Of a stretch of DNA of 64,000 bases, positions 9,438 to 17,810 are shown one piece after another; positions within the stretch are counted from its first letter, which is position 1, and each line of letters starts with the position of its first letter. The position numbers and the translations under genes are program-made. The stretch is from Nitrospira sp. (GTDB taxonomy: Bacteria > Nitrospirota > Nitrospiria > Nitrospirales > Nitrospiraceae): assembly GCA_016788885.1 (NCBI GenBank), contig JAEURX010000037.1:25454-89453 (forward strand), read 5' to 3'. The notes under the pieces are model-generated. The model had not been told where the DNA came from and did no database searches. It saw nothing but the letters and a program-made list of their open reading frames with translations.

Positions 9438-10025
9438 TCAGCTCAAATGTTTGGGTTGTGACTGTGTAGGTTTGAGGACCGATTGCGGAAAGTAATAGCG
9501 ATACTCCCGACTCTCGTCCGAATTCTTTTCTTGGTTGTGCGTATACAGATATTTTTTTGCGTCGTCGAGATGGCGTGCGCCGACCTCGTAGAGGCGTTTT
9601 TTGTCGAACAGGAGAGTCCGCTTGTCGTGCGTGGAGAATTCATACATTTTGGTCATCGCCAGTGCGTTGACCGGACAGGCTTCGACGCAATATCCGCAAA
9701 ACACGCATTTGGTGATGTCGATATAGAACTCGCTGGCGAAACGCTGTAAGGGCCGTTCGGGGTCTTCCTGGCTGATGACCTTGATGCAACGGGACGGACA
9801 GGCAGCCTCGCAGAGATCGCAGCCCACACAACGATCGCGACCATCCGCGTAGCGAAGCAGGCCGAGGGCACCTCGGTGACCATCCGGAATCGTCCGCTGC
9901 TCGCGAGGGTACTGGAAGGTGATGGGGCGATGAAACATGTGTTTGAAGGTCACCTTCATCGCGTCCCATATTTCATAAAACAACGCCGCATGAAGAATTT
10001 TTTTGGTCAACGCCCCGACACTCAT
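9438..10025 (-). CDS. nuoI: NADH-quinone oxidoreductase subunit I
   Basis: Peripheral-arm ferredoxin-like subunit that passes electrons from NuoG toward NuoB through clusters N6a and N6b. Two [4Fe-4S] motifs are visible: CVGCDLCEAACP and CVFCGYCVEACP. I chose the ATG at 10025 (MSVGALTKK) because AAAGGTG lies at a suitable distance upstream; an in-frame ATG at 10046 and a TTG at 10049 are also possible. The gene follows nuoG directly: there is no room for nuoH, which sits between G and I in the usual 14-gene order. Confidence 0.93.
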   Translation of the reverse strand: MSVGALTKKILHAALFYEIWDAMKVTFKHMFHRPITFQYPREQRTIPDGHRGALGLLRYADGRDRCVGCDLCEAACPSRCIKVISQEDPERPLQRFASEFYIDITKCVFCGYCVEACPVNALAMTKMYEFSTHDKRTLLFDKKRLYEVGARHLDDAKKYLYTHNQEKNSDESREYRYYFPQSVLKPTQSQPKHLS

Positions 10026-10069
10026 TCCCAACACCTTTCGCGACATCAAAAAGACGGACGAGCTTACTC

Positions 10070-12778
10070 TTACGCACCAACCTTTTCAATCGTTACACGC
10101 GTCGATTTGAAATACGGCACTCCGGTGACTGGATCGGCTTCCGTGGTCATCAAATCTTTCACCGGGGGTTCGTTGAAATGTTCCGGAAAGAAGCAGCAGC
10201 CGACTTGGATGTCCGAGTCAGCCTTCACTCCCGCTTGGACAGCACCTTGGCGTGATGTGAGTCGGACGGTGGACTGCTCTGTGAGGCCGAGTTTTTCGAC
10301 GTCGGCCGGATTCATGCGTATCCGCCCGGTGTTCGGTTCGATATTGATGAGCCCTGATGCCTGGGTGGACATCTTGCCGGAGTGATAGAGGACCTGTCCC
10401 ATCATCAGGGTATAGGGCCGTGCCTCATCATCCGTGGATGCCTGTGCCGCAGGGCGGCGATAACGCTCCTGGACCTCGGCTGCGTAACCGTTCGAAAGAT
10501 AGGCATCCGGAGACGGCGAGACCCGCCGAGGCTGGCCGAGGTTGTAGTACCCCGGCAACAGTTTCATAATTTCGTTTTGCACGTCCTGGGGCGACTGGTA
10601 GGGCCACTCGTAGCCGAGCCCATTGGCCAGGGCGATCAGGATATGCCAATCCGGGAGGCTTTCGCCGACATGATCAAGCGCCTGGCGGACGCGTAAGACC
10701 TTCCCTTCAAGGCTGGTGAAGGTGCCGTCCTTTTCCGCATAGGTGGCGGCCGGTAGCACGACGTGCGCCATGTTGGCGGTTTCAGTCAGGAACGGATCCT
10801 GAACGATCAAGAGTTGAAGTTTGTCGAGGGCAGCTTTCACCTGCATCGAGGCAGGTAAGGTGGCCAAGGGGTTTTCCCCAATGACGTAGAGCGCCTTAAT
10901 CTGGCCGGTCTGGATACGTGCCAGAATCTCAAGGAGATTCGCGCCCGTGCCGGTCGCGGGCAGGGTGACTTCCCAGGCTTTGCCGAAGCGTTCACGCGCG
11001 CCGGGATCATCGAATCGTGCTTGCCCAGGCAAAAATTCCGGAGCCACGCCCATGTCGATGGCGCCCTGTTCGTTGACCTCTTCGGTCACGGTCGTGACGC
11101 CGGAGCCCGGTTGCCCGAGTTTTCCCGTCACCCAGGCGAGATCAATGAGCTTGAGGACATTCTGGTATCCATTCGGACGACGAACGATGCCCTCTGCGCA
11201 CAATGCAACGGCGCGCGGTGCTTCGGCAAAAATGGTTGCTACCTCGCGGATCTGATCGACTGGGACGCCGGTTTGCGAGGCAACGTGATCCAGCGAAATC
11301 TGTGCGACCGCCGCTTTCAGAGCCGCAAACGCCTGAGGATGTTGCGTGGTAGCCGCTTCATCTACGAGATCCTGTTCGATGACGGCTTTGACCAGGCCGT
11401 CGATCAACAGGGCCTCCGTTCCCGGCTTCACCAGGAGCGGGTGTGACGCGAGTTGGCCAATGTTGGTCGTGGCAGAGTCGACGACGATCACTTGGGCATG
11501 ATAGACGCGGACAGCTTCCTTGATACGGACGGCGGTTAAGGGGTTGGTTTCGGTGATGTTCGACCCGATGACAAGGACGGCCTTGGCTTTGGTCAGGTCT
11601 TCCCAATCATTCAGCGGGCGGCCAATGCCGACGGCATGGCGAACAGCGTGAACATAATTCAGATGGCCATACCGCGCGCTACTGTCGAGCTGGTTGGTCC
11701 TCAGGCCGGCTCGCATGAGCTTTTGGAACAGATACAGCTCTTCGTTCGTACAGCGGGCGGTAATGAGTCCGGCAATCGACTCCGGACCATGCTTGCGGTG
11801 GATGTCGGAGAGTCGGTCAATGACCGTCTGCATGGCATCCAGCCAGGGTGTTTCCGTCAAGGTGTCGCCGATGCGAACCAGAGGCTGCCGCAGGCGTTGC
11901 TCACTGTCGATGTATTGGAACCCGAATCGCCCCCTGACGCAGAGCCCACCATGACCCTTGGCGGTTTCAGTGCGATCGCCCCACTTATTCTTCCAGGAGA
12001 GCGGCGAGGTGACGCGGACCACTTCGGTGTCCTTGGTTTCGAGATGCATCTGGCACCCGTCACCACAATAGTTACATGTGGTCGTGGTTTTCTTCATTTG
12101 CCACGGCTTGTACAAATACTTGGAGTATTTGTTCGTGATGGCGCCCACCGGACAGACAGCCAGGCAGTCCCCGCAGAACTCACAGGCCAGCGGCTGGTCA
12201 CCCTTGGCAACGACCTGGTTGAAGCCGCCCTTCTTCATGAATTGCAGCGCGTCGATCATCAGGACGTCTTTGCAGACATTGATGCATTCGGCGCAGGCGA
12301 TGCAGCGATTCATGTTGAAATCAAGCACCAAGCTCCGCGTGTCCTCGGGAATAAACTTTTGTTTGGCGCTGGCGAGGTTGGTGACACCATGTTGGAACGC
12401 CATGTCCTGGAGTTCGCAATGTCCGTCGGCATCACAGACCGGGCAGTCCAGGGGATGGACGGACAGGTGTTTTTCAACCGCTTTCTTGCGCGCCGCGAAC
12501 AGATCCTCGCCTTCGGTGCGGATCACCATGCCCGCTGTGGCTTTAGCCGTGCACGAGCGGACCGGGGCTTTCTTGCCTTCCTGCATCACGAGGCACATGC
12601 CGCAGGAGCCGAAGGGATCGAAGGTATAGTGGTAGCACATGGCAGGGATGATCTTGCCCGTGCTGGCGATGACATCGTAGAGCGAGACGCCGTCCTTGGC
12701 CGATACCGTTCGTCCATCAATCGACAGTTCGATGGTAGAGGCTTCGACGTCGGGATTAGTCGCTGGTTTCAAGCCCAT
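10070..12778 (-). CDS. nuoG: NADH-quinone oxidoreductase subunit G (molybdopterin-fold)
   Basis: Peripheral-arm iron-sulfur subunit, 902 residues. In order: an N-terminal [2Fe-2S] domain (CYHYTFDPFGSCGMC plus a later C), the His-ligated cluster motif HPLDCPVCDADGHC, two ferredoxin-type [4Fe-4S] motifs (CIACAECINVC and CEFCGDCLAVCP), then a molybdopterin oxidoreductase fold starting at CNYCGDGC. The residue that binds molybdenum in formate dehydrogenases seems replaced: the local motif is ARYGHLNYVHA where FDH has Cys or Sec before His. That favours NuoG over an active formate dehydrogenase. It is unusually complete for a cluster lacking nuoE and nuoF, so its electron donor is open. GAGG precedes the ATG. 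Confidence 0.92.
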   Translation of the reverse strand: MGLKPATNPDVEASTIELSIDGRTVSAKDGVSLYDVIASTGKIIPAMCYHYTFDPFGSCGMCLVMQEGKKAPVRSCTAKATAGMVIRTEGEDLFAARKKAVEKHLSVHPLDCPVCDADGHCELQDMAFQHGVTNLASAKQKFIPEDTRSLVLDFNMNRCIACAECINVCKDVLMIDALQFMKKGGFNQVVAKGDQPLACEFCGDCLAVCPVGAITNKYSKYLYKPWQMKKTTTTCNYCGDGCQMHLETKDTEVVRVTSPLSWKNKWGDRTETAKGHGGLCVRGRFGFQYIDSEQRLRQPLVRIGDTLTETPWLDAMQTVIDRLSDIHRKHGPESIAGLITARCTNEELYLFQKLMRAGLRTNQLDSSARYGHLNYVHAVRHAVGIGRPLNDWEDLTKAKAVLVIGSNITETNPLTAVRIKEAVRVYHAQVIVVDSATTNIGQLASHPLLVKPGTEALLIDGLVKAVIEQDLVDEAATTQHPQAFAALKAAVAQISLDHVASQTGVPVDQIREVATIFAEAPRAVALCAEGIVRRPNGYQNVLKLIDLAWVTGKLGQPGSGVTTVTEEVNEQGAIDMGVAPEFLPGQARFDDPGARERFGKAWEVTLPATGTGANLLEILARIQTGQIKALYVIGENPLATLPASMQVKAALDKLQLLIVQDPFLTETANMAHVVLPAATYAEKDGTFTSLEGKVLRVRQALDHVGESLPDWHILIALANGLGYEWPYQSPQDVQNEIMKLLPGYYNLGQPRRVSPSPDAYLSNGYAAEVQERYRRPAAQASTDDEARPYTLMMGQVLYHSGKMSTQASGLINIEPNTGRIRMNPADVEKLGLTEQSTVRLTSRQGAVQAGVKADSDIQVGCCFFPEHFNEPPVKDLMTTEADPVTGVPYFKSTRVTIEKVGA

Positions 12779-12855
12779 GGTTCCTCAAATACGATTTATC
12801 GATTTGGCGATCCGACGAACGACAGGGGCGTCGTTCCTCTGAACCACTCGATGCG

Positions 12856-14103
12856 TCAACGGTCACACTCGCCCATGACGATGTCGTATGTGCCGAAAAT
12901 CGTCACGGCATCAGCGATCATATAGCCTTTCGACATATGATCGAACGCGCCCATATGGATGAACGAGGGCGCACGAATTTTCAACCGGTAGGGTTTCCCT
13001 CCGCCCGTGCTGACGATATAAAACCCCAACTCGCCTTTATGCGCTTCGGTTCCGCAGTAGATTTCTCCCGGAGGGGCATTGAATCCCTGCGAAAACAATT
13101 TAAACTGCTGGATCATGGATTCCAGGTTCGTGAACACCCGCTCTTTCGGAGGCAGGGTGACGCTGGGGACGTCTGCCATGACCGGCCCGTCCTGGATCTG
13201 CTCAAGGCACTGGCGGATGATCTTGACGCTTTCGTACATCTCTTGCACGCGAATCCAGTATCGATCATAGGTGTCGCCGTTCTTTCCGACGGGGACGCTG
13301 AATTCACACTTGGGATAGGCCGAATAGGGTTCATATTTACGGAGGTCATAGTCGACCCCGGAGCCGCGCAGCGTGGGTCCACTCAGCCCAAAGCTCAGGG
13401 CGTCCTCAGCCGAGATCACGGCCACGCCCTTAGTTCGCGCGAGCCAGATGCGGTTCTTTTCCAGGAAGATGACGTATTCATCGATCTTCGGCGGAAAGTA
13501 ATCCAGGAATTGTTTCAGTTTGGCGAACAAAGATGGCGTAAAGTCCCGCTCGACACCGCCGATGCGATACCAACTGGTGGTGAGCCGGGCACCGCACAGC
13601 TCATCAAACCAGTCGAGCAGAATTTCACGGTCTCGGAAACAGTAGAAAAAGACGGTCATCGCACCGATGTCGAGGGCTTGGGTGCCCAACCAGAACTGGT
13701 GGCCAATGATGCGCTGAATTTCCGCCACGATGGTGCGCAGATACTCGGCACGGTCCGGCACCGTGATGTTCATTAATTTTTCGACCGCTCGACAGTAGGC
13801 AAAGTTGTTATACATCGCACACACATAGTCGAGTCGATCCGTGTGCGGGATGAATTGATGATAGGTTCCTTCTTCAGCCAGTTTTTCCACTCCGCGGTGG
13901 AGAAAGCCCATGACCGGGGTGGACTTGACCAGGCGCTCACCTTCCAACTCCAGGATGACTTTCAACACGCCATGGGTGCTTGGGTGTTGCGGTCCCATGT
14001 TGAGGAGGAGTTCTTCGGTCCTGAGCGTTGGAAGCGTTTCGCTTTCCGGATGCTCGGGATCGACTTTATAAACCGTAGTTCGTTGGTCTTCGAACTGTGC
14101 CAT
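12856..14103 (-). CDS. nuoD: NADH-quinone oxidoreductase subunit D
   Basis: The 49-kDa-type quinone-module subunit of complex I, 415 residues, related to the large subunit of NiFe hydrogenases. Family segments include NMGPQHPSTHGVLK near residue 35, the FLHRGVEKL and HTDRLDYVCAM stretches that line the quinone pocket, and a C-terminal AFDHMSKGYMIADAVTIFG followed by DIVMGECDR. It is separate from nuoC here (29-base gap), unlike the fused nuoCD of enterobacteria. No hydrogenase metal-site cysteines are present, so it is not a hydrogenase subunit. Confidence 0.95.
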   Translation of the reverse strand: MAQFEDQRTTVYKVDPEHPESETLPTLRTEELLLNMGPQHPSTHGVLKVILELEGERLVKSTPVMGFLHRGVEKLAEEGTYHQFIPHTDRLDYVCAMYNNFAYCRAVEKLMNITVPDRAEYLRTIVAEIQRIIGHQFWLGTQALDIGAMTVFFYCFRDREILLDWFDELCGARLTTSWYRIGGVERDFTPSLFAKLKQFLDYFPPKIDEYVIFLEKNRIWLARTKGVAVISAEDALSFGLSGPTLRGSGVDYDLRKYEPYSAYPKCEFSVPVGKNGDTYDRYWIRVQEMYESVKIIRQCLEQIQDGPVMADVPSVTLPPKERVFTNLESMIQQFKLFSQGFNAPPGEIYCGTEAHKGELGFYIVSTGGGKPYRLKIRAPSFIHMGAFDHMSKGYMIADAVTIFGTYDIVMGECDR

Positions 14104-14132
14104 GATCGTGCCGTAGTCCTGCCAGGCCGCCT

Positions 14133-14630
14133 TTATCGGGTCGGTTCATCCAAAAATTCGAATGTGTCACGCCAGCCCTTTCCGCGGAGCGGAAAGTCTT
14201 TGCGCAGGGGATAGCCCTCGTCGTATTCGTCCGGCATCAGAATGCGGCGAAGATCGGGATGGTTCCGGAATCGGATCCCCATCATGTCGTAGACCTCGCG
14301 CTCCATGAAATCGGCGCCTTTCCAGATGTCGGTCAGAGAGTCCACGATACAGTCTGATTCCGGCACCCGAGCCTTCAGGCGAATCCGCTGTCGCGTGCGA
14401 ACAGAGTAGACTTCGTAGACGACCTCGAATCGTTCCTCGTCGTCGGGCCAATCCACCGAGCTGACGTGGACGATATAATCGAATCGCAGGGCGGGATCGT
14501 CTCGAAGGAACTGCGCCACGTCGTGTAGACTCGCACGGTTGACGGTCACCGCTACGTCTCCCCGCCATTCCGCTACCTTCGTGCAGGCGCCCGGGAACGT
14601 TTCCTCGATTCGTTTCGCTGGGTGACTCAT
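14133..14630 (-). CDS. nuoC: NADH-quinone oxidoreductase subunit C
   Basis: The 30-kDa-type subunit of complex I, 165 residues. The diagnostic C-terminal segment is present as two parts, EREVYDMMGIRFRNHPDLRR and RILMPDEYDEGYPLRKDFPL. It lies between nuoB and nuoD in the same direction, with an 18-base gap to nuoB. Normal length for an unfused NuoC. Confidence 0.94.
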   Translation of the reverse strand: MSHPAKRIEETFPGACTKVAEWRGDVAVTVNRASLHDVAQFLRDDPALRFDYIVHVSSVDWPDDEERFEVVYEVYSVRTRQRIRLKARVPESDCIVDSLTDIWKGADFMEREVYDMMGIRFRNHPDLRRILMPDEYDEGYPLRKDFPLRGKGWRDTFEFLDEPTR

Positions 14631-14648
14631 GACCTAGATTTCCGTCCG

Positions 14649-15176
14649 TCAGACCTTCAGGGCGTCCCTGACTTCCTTCGGCTGTGAAAGGAACACGCGC
14701 TTTTGCATGATGCGCTCCTGCAGTTTCAGAATGCCGTCGAAGAGGGCTTCCGGAGTAGGAGGACATCCCGGTACATAAATATCGACCGGTACGAAGCGAT
14801 CAACTCCCTGCACCACGCTGTAACTATCGTAAATATTTCCTGAAGTGGCACAGGACCCCATCGCAATGACGTACTTGGGCTCGGGCATCTGATCGTAGAT
14901 CTTGCGAATCACCGGGGCCATCCGTCGGCATACCGTTCCCGCGACGATCATGAGGTCGGATTGGCGGGGGGAGGCTCGGAAGACTCCTGCCCCATAACGG
15001 TCCATGTCGTACCGGGATGAGACGGCCGCGATCATTTCAATGGCGCAGCAGGCGAGTCCGAAGGTCATGGGCCACAAGGACCCTTTCCTGGCCCAATTCA
15101 CGGCCTTTTCAACCGTGAGGGTGATCACATCGGGGGAACCGTCTTTGTCGTGTCCCCCCAGTTGAATTAATCCCAT
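14649..15176 (-). CDS. nuoB: NADH-quinone oxidoreductase subunit B
   Basis: Carries the terminal [4Fe-4S] cluster N2 that reduces quinone; 175 residues. The ligands are visible as the tandem cysteines in [10 protein letters not shown], then [20 protein letters not shown] and the [10 protein letters not shown] motif. The start overlaps the end of nuoA by ten bases. Sequence and length are typical for the family. Confidence 0.95.
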   Translation of the reverse strand: MGLIQLGGHDKDGSPDVITLTVEKAVNWARKGSLWPMTFGLACCAIEMIAAVSSRYDMDRYGAGVFRASPRQSDLMIVAGTVCRRMAPVIRKIYDQMPEPKYVIAMGSCATSGNIYDSYSVVQGVDRFVPVDIYVPGCPPTPEALFDGILKLQERIMQKRVFLSQPKEVRDALKV

Positions 15177-15550
15177 TCCAACGCTCCTTTTCGCCAGGCG
15201 TAGACATAGGCGACGAGGAAAAGACCGATAAAGATCAGCATTTCGAGCAGGCCGATGAGGCCGATCTTGTTAAAGACAATCGCCCAGGGATACAGAAAGA
15301 TGACTTCGACGTCGAAAATCACGAACAGCATGGCAAAGATGTAATAGCGCACCGGAAACGGCATTCTGGCGTCCGAGAACGGTTCGGAGCCGCACTCATA
15401 GGTCGACAGTTTTTCCGGTTCCGGGTACTTGGGCTGAACAAAATAGCTGATGAGTAACGTGCCGGCACCAAACGCCAGGGCGATGAACACGAACACCAAT
15501 ATTGGAAAATATCGGCTTAGGTACTCTAAGAGGAGCTCGGAACCGGCCAT
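15167..15550 (-). CDS. nuoA: NADH-quinone oxidoreductase subunit A
   Basis: First gene of the nuo operon, about 127 residues with three transmembrane helices. The conserved loop [20 protein letters not shown] is present, as is the acidic helix [16 protein letters not shown] start at the ATG at 15550 because GTTGAGG lies at good distance; a TTG at 15565 would add five residues. No convincing promoter was found just upstream. Confidence 0.94.
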   Translation of the reverse strand: MAGSELLLEYLSRYFPILVFVFIALAFGAGTLLISYFVQPKYPEPEKLSTYECGSEPFSDARMPFPVRYYIFAMLFVIFDVEVIFLYPWAIVFNKIGLIGLLEMLIFIGLFLVAYVYAWRKGALEWD

Positions 15551-16053
15551 CGACTCGAACCTCAACGGGTTTGAGGACTTATAGGGCTATTTAAGAGGTC
15601 GGAATCTTAGCCCCTGGTTATTTTTAATAGCAAGCGCACAAAGGACCTAGGTCTTTAGTCCCGATAGTCCTAGAAAGTGAATACTGTCCAGCAGTTATGA
15701 AGCAGCGAGGGAGAGGATCGTGGGAGGTGGTTATGACTGGGGCTCTGTTGCGAATTTCTCGTCCGGCTCAGATCTCTCTGTGAATGAGGCCTGCCCCTTT
15801 CCTGTGGCCGTGTTCATTTTATCGGCGGGGGTTCGCAATCCGCTCGGTGGGCCGCCTGAGCTGACATCCCACTCCGACGCCATCGGCGTAGCGGGCTGCA
15901 CTTTCGTCCGCCGAGGGACTTGGGTGTTGATGCGCTGTCTTCCGGTCGTCATGTGGTGTCCTACGTGGTTCGGCCTGTTGAGCGGCGTCATCGACAAGCT
16001 CACGATACCATCCAAGGAGTGCTGAATCAAACCGCGAGGCGCGGGTCGATTTC
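15551..16053. other. Intergenic region between nuoA and the OmpA gene, no gene found
   Basis: About 500 bases between divergently read genes. Open frames here encode low-complexity or implausible peptides with no recognisable domain. The only visible structure is a 10-base palindrome, GACCTAGGTC, at 15644-15653, which lies near where the nuo promoter might be. It should contain the nuoA promoter on the minus strand, but I could not place one with confidence. Confidence 0.4.
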
Positions 16054-16081
16054 TTGACAACCCCCCGCTCTTTGCTAAGGT
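16054..16081 (+). promoter_or_regulatory. Candidate sigma-70-type promoter for the OmpA-domain gene
   Basis: TTGACA at 16054-16059 is followed after 16 bases by TAAGGT at 16076-16081. The start codon of the OmpA-domain gene is about 48 bases downstream. The -35 box is a perfect match and the -10 box is moderate. Confidence 0.5.
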
Positions 16082-16128
16082 TGCTACAGACAACCCCCTA
16101 ACGTGTAAGCTAGATGAGGACATTATTT

Positions 16129-17679
16129 ATGCGCGCCAGCCTGACCATCCTGTCATGCAGTCTCATGGCCGTAGTCGCCATTCCTGTTCATGCCCAAGAT
16201 GCGCAAAGCGTACGCCTGGGCCAAGCCGCGTTGACCTATGCCGCGGGGTCGATTCGACAGGACATGCCCCTGGAGGGCGTGGTCAATGTGATGACCGGCG
16301 ACAATCAGCTGGCGGGCAATCGAATGATGCTGGGGTGGTCGGGAACCGACACGCTTTATCTCAAACTAAACAAGCCGGGTGAGGCGGCCCTGGGGGATCT
16401 CTATACGGTGTACCGGCGGGCTCGCAAAGTGTTCCATCCCATTACGAAGCAGTATCTGGGGTACGTCATCAACCGGGTCGGGGTCGTCAAGGTGATTCAG
16501 GTCGATCCGGTGCTGGTCGGTGTGCAAGTGGTTCGTTCGTATGGCCCGATTTCCCCCGGGGATCCCGTCATGCGGTTTACGCCCCCCGCCGCTGAGGAGA
16601 TCGCCGAGCAGACTTCAGCAGCTGGTGACGTGGAGGCGGTGATCGTTGAATTGCAGTCCGACAAGCACATGTCCCTCGTGGCCCAAAGCAACATTGTCTA
16701 TCTCGATAAAGGTCAGGCGGATGGTGTCCGGGCCGGAGACTGTCTGGAAATTTTCCGCACGGGTGGCGGCCTTCCTGAACGGAAGATCGGCGAAGTTAAA
16801 GTGCTGTCGACCGAGCCGTATACAGCCGCTGCGGTCGTGTCGAAAGCGGTGTCCCGGGCCCTCATTGGTGACCGTCTGCGCACGAAGCAGGGTTCATCTG
16901 TTCAACAGGCCTTGCGGTCGGATCAGCGGGAAGAGGACCTTCCCGCCGTGACGGTCCAACCGGTCTCGGCCACGAATGGTGTTCCCTCCGTCCCGGTTCA
17001 GCAGGACGCACAGACTGCGAAAACGGCTGGTGCCGACCGCGTACGCGGCGGCGTACGGCTGAATCTTGATGACCTGGCTGATCAGTTGGAATATGAGTCG
17101 GGAGAGGTTAAGGTCAAGCCCGCTGGTGTGCCCGTCCTGGCAAAGGTGGCGGAATATTTAGCGACCGCGGCTGACTCTCAACAGGTCCGTGTCGAAGGTC
17201 ATTCCGACAATATGGAAATCGGGCCGTCGTTGAAAGGAGCCTTCCCTACGAACTGGGAGTTGTCGAAGGCACGCGCGGCAGAAATCGTGCGGTATCTGGT
17301 CGAGAAGGGCGGAATGGATTCTGCGAAACTGTCTGCTGTGGGCTATGGAGCGAGCCGACCGGTGGCTAGCAATGGCACTGAGGCGGGACGGAAGAAAAAC
17401 CGCCGCATCGAGATCGTGCTGGAATCGCCGGAAACCGAGACCCCGCCTCAAGCGGTGAAAGTCCCTGTCACGGAGCAGGAGTCAGAATCGGCACCGTACA
17501 GCTTTACCCAGTTGGGCTCGGCGCCTGCGGTTGTCGATAGTCTGCCGGCCGCATCAGCCAATCCGTCTGTCCCGGTTTCGTCCGACGCGTCAGGCGAGCG
17601 GGCCCGTGCAGTGTCCGATGTGGCGGTGCCGGCTGCGCCTATTGATTCGAGCATGCCGACACCTACTCCCGGCTCTTAG
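16129..17679 (+). CDS. OmpA-family peptidoglycan-binding protein
   Basis: Exported protein of 516 residues from the ATG at 16129, chosen because GAGGA stands about nine bases upstream; an ATG at 16114 is an alternative. A signal peptide ends near PVHAQDAQ. The middle part (about residues 30-270) has beta-rich repeats reminiscent of surface-assembly proteins such as FlgT. A C-terminal OmpA domain (about 300-425) has GHSDNMEIGP, NWELSKARAAEIVRYL and KKNRRIEI, the segments that grip diaminopimelate in peptidoglycan. A Ser/Pro/Ala-rich tail follows. It probably tethers something in the periplasm to the wall. A strong inverted repeat follows the stop. Confidence 0.82.
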   Translation: MRASLTILSCSLMAVVAIPVHAQDAQSVRLGQAALTYAAGSIRQDMPLEGVVNVMTGDNQLAGNRMMLGWSGTDTLYLKLNKPGEAALGDLYTVYRRARKVFHPITKQYLGYVINRVGVVKVIQVDPVLVGVQVVRSYGPISPGDPVMRFTPPAAEEIAEQTSAAGDVEAVIVELQSDKHMSLVAQSNIVYLDKGQADGVRAGDCLEIFRTGGGLPERKIGEVKVLSTEPYTAAAVVSKAVSRALIGDRLRTKQGSSVQQALRSDQREEDLPAVTVQPVSATNGVPSVPVQQDAQTAKTAGADRVRGGVRLNLDDLADQLEYESGEVKVKPAGVPVLAKVAEYLATAADSQQVRVEGHSDNMEIGPSLKGAFPTNWELSKARAAEIVRYLVEKGGMDSAKLSAVGYGASRPVASNGTEAGRKKNRRIEIVLESPETETPPQAVKVPVTEQESESAPYSFTQLGSAPAVVDSLPAASANPSVPVSSDASGERARAVSDVAVPAAPIDSSMPTPTPGS

Positions 17680-17684
17680 TCCAG

Positions 17685-17722
17685 CGCGGCGACCGGCGTG
17701 TCTCTGTCAGCTGGTCGCCGCG
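17685..17722 (+). terminator. Hairpin after the OmpA-domain gene
   Basis: CGCGGCGACC at 17685-17694 pairs perfectly with GGTCGCCGCG at 17713-17722 around an 18-base loop, starting six bases after the OmpA-gene stop. There is no clear T run after it, so intrinsic termination is plausible but not certain. Confidence 0.5.
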
Positions 17723-17810
17723 TCGTGTCCTCCCCCCTGTTATCCGCTCCTTGCTCAATACCCCGGGCTTCCGTCATTGTTGCCCTAGCCTTGTGTTGCT
17801 AGAATGCCGC

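Noticed and set aside
10070..12778. Formate dehydrogenase alpha subunit instead of NuoG
   Set aside because: The metal-binding Cys/Sec is replaced, and the gene sits in the nuo operon at the G position.
11636..12925. Rightward open frame of 429 residues opposite nuoG
   Set aside because: Shadow of nuoG on the other strand; nuoG has full cluster motifs.
15731..16123. Leftward frame of 130 residues upstream of the OmpA gene
   Set aside because: Low-complexity product, covers the promoter candidate and the OmpA start; no support.
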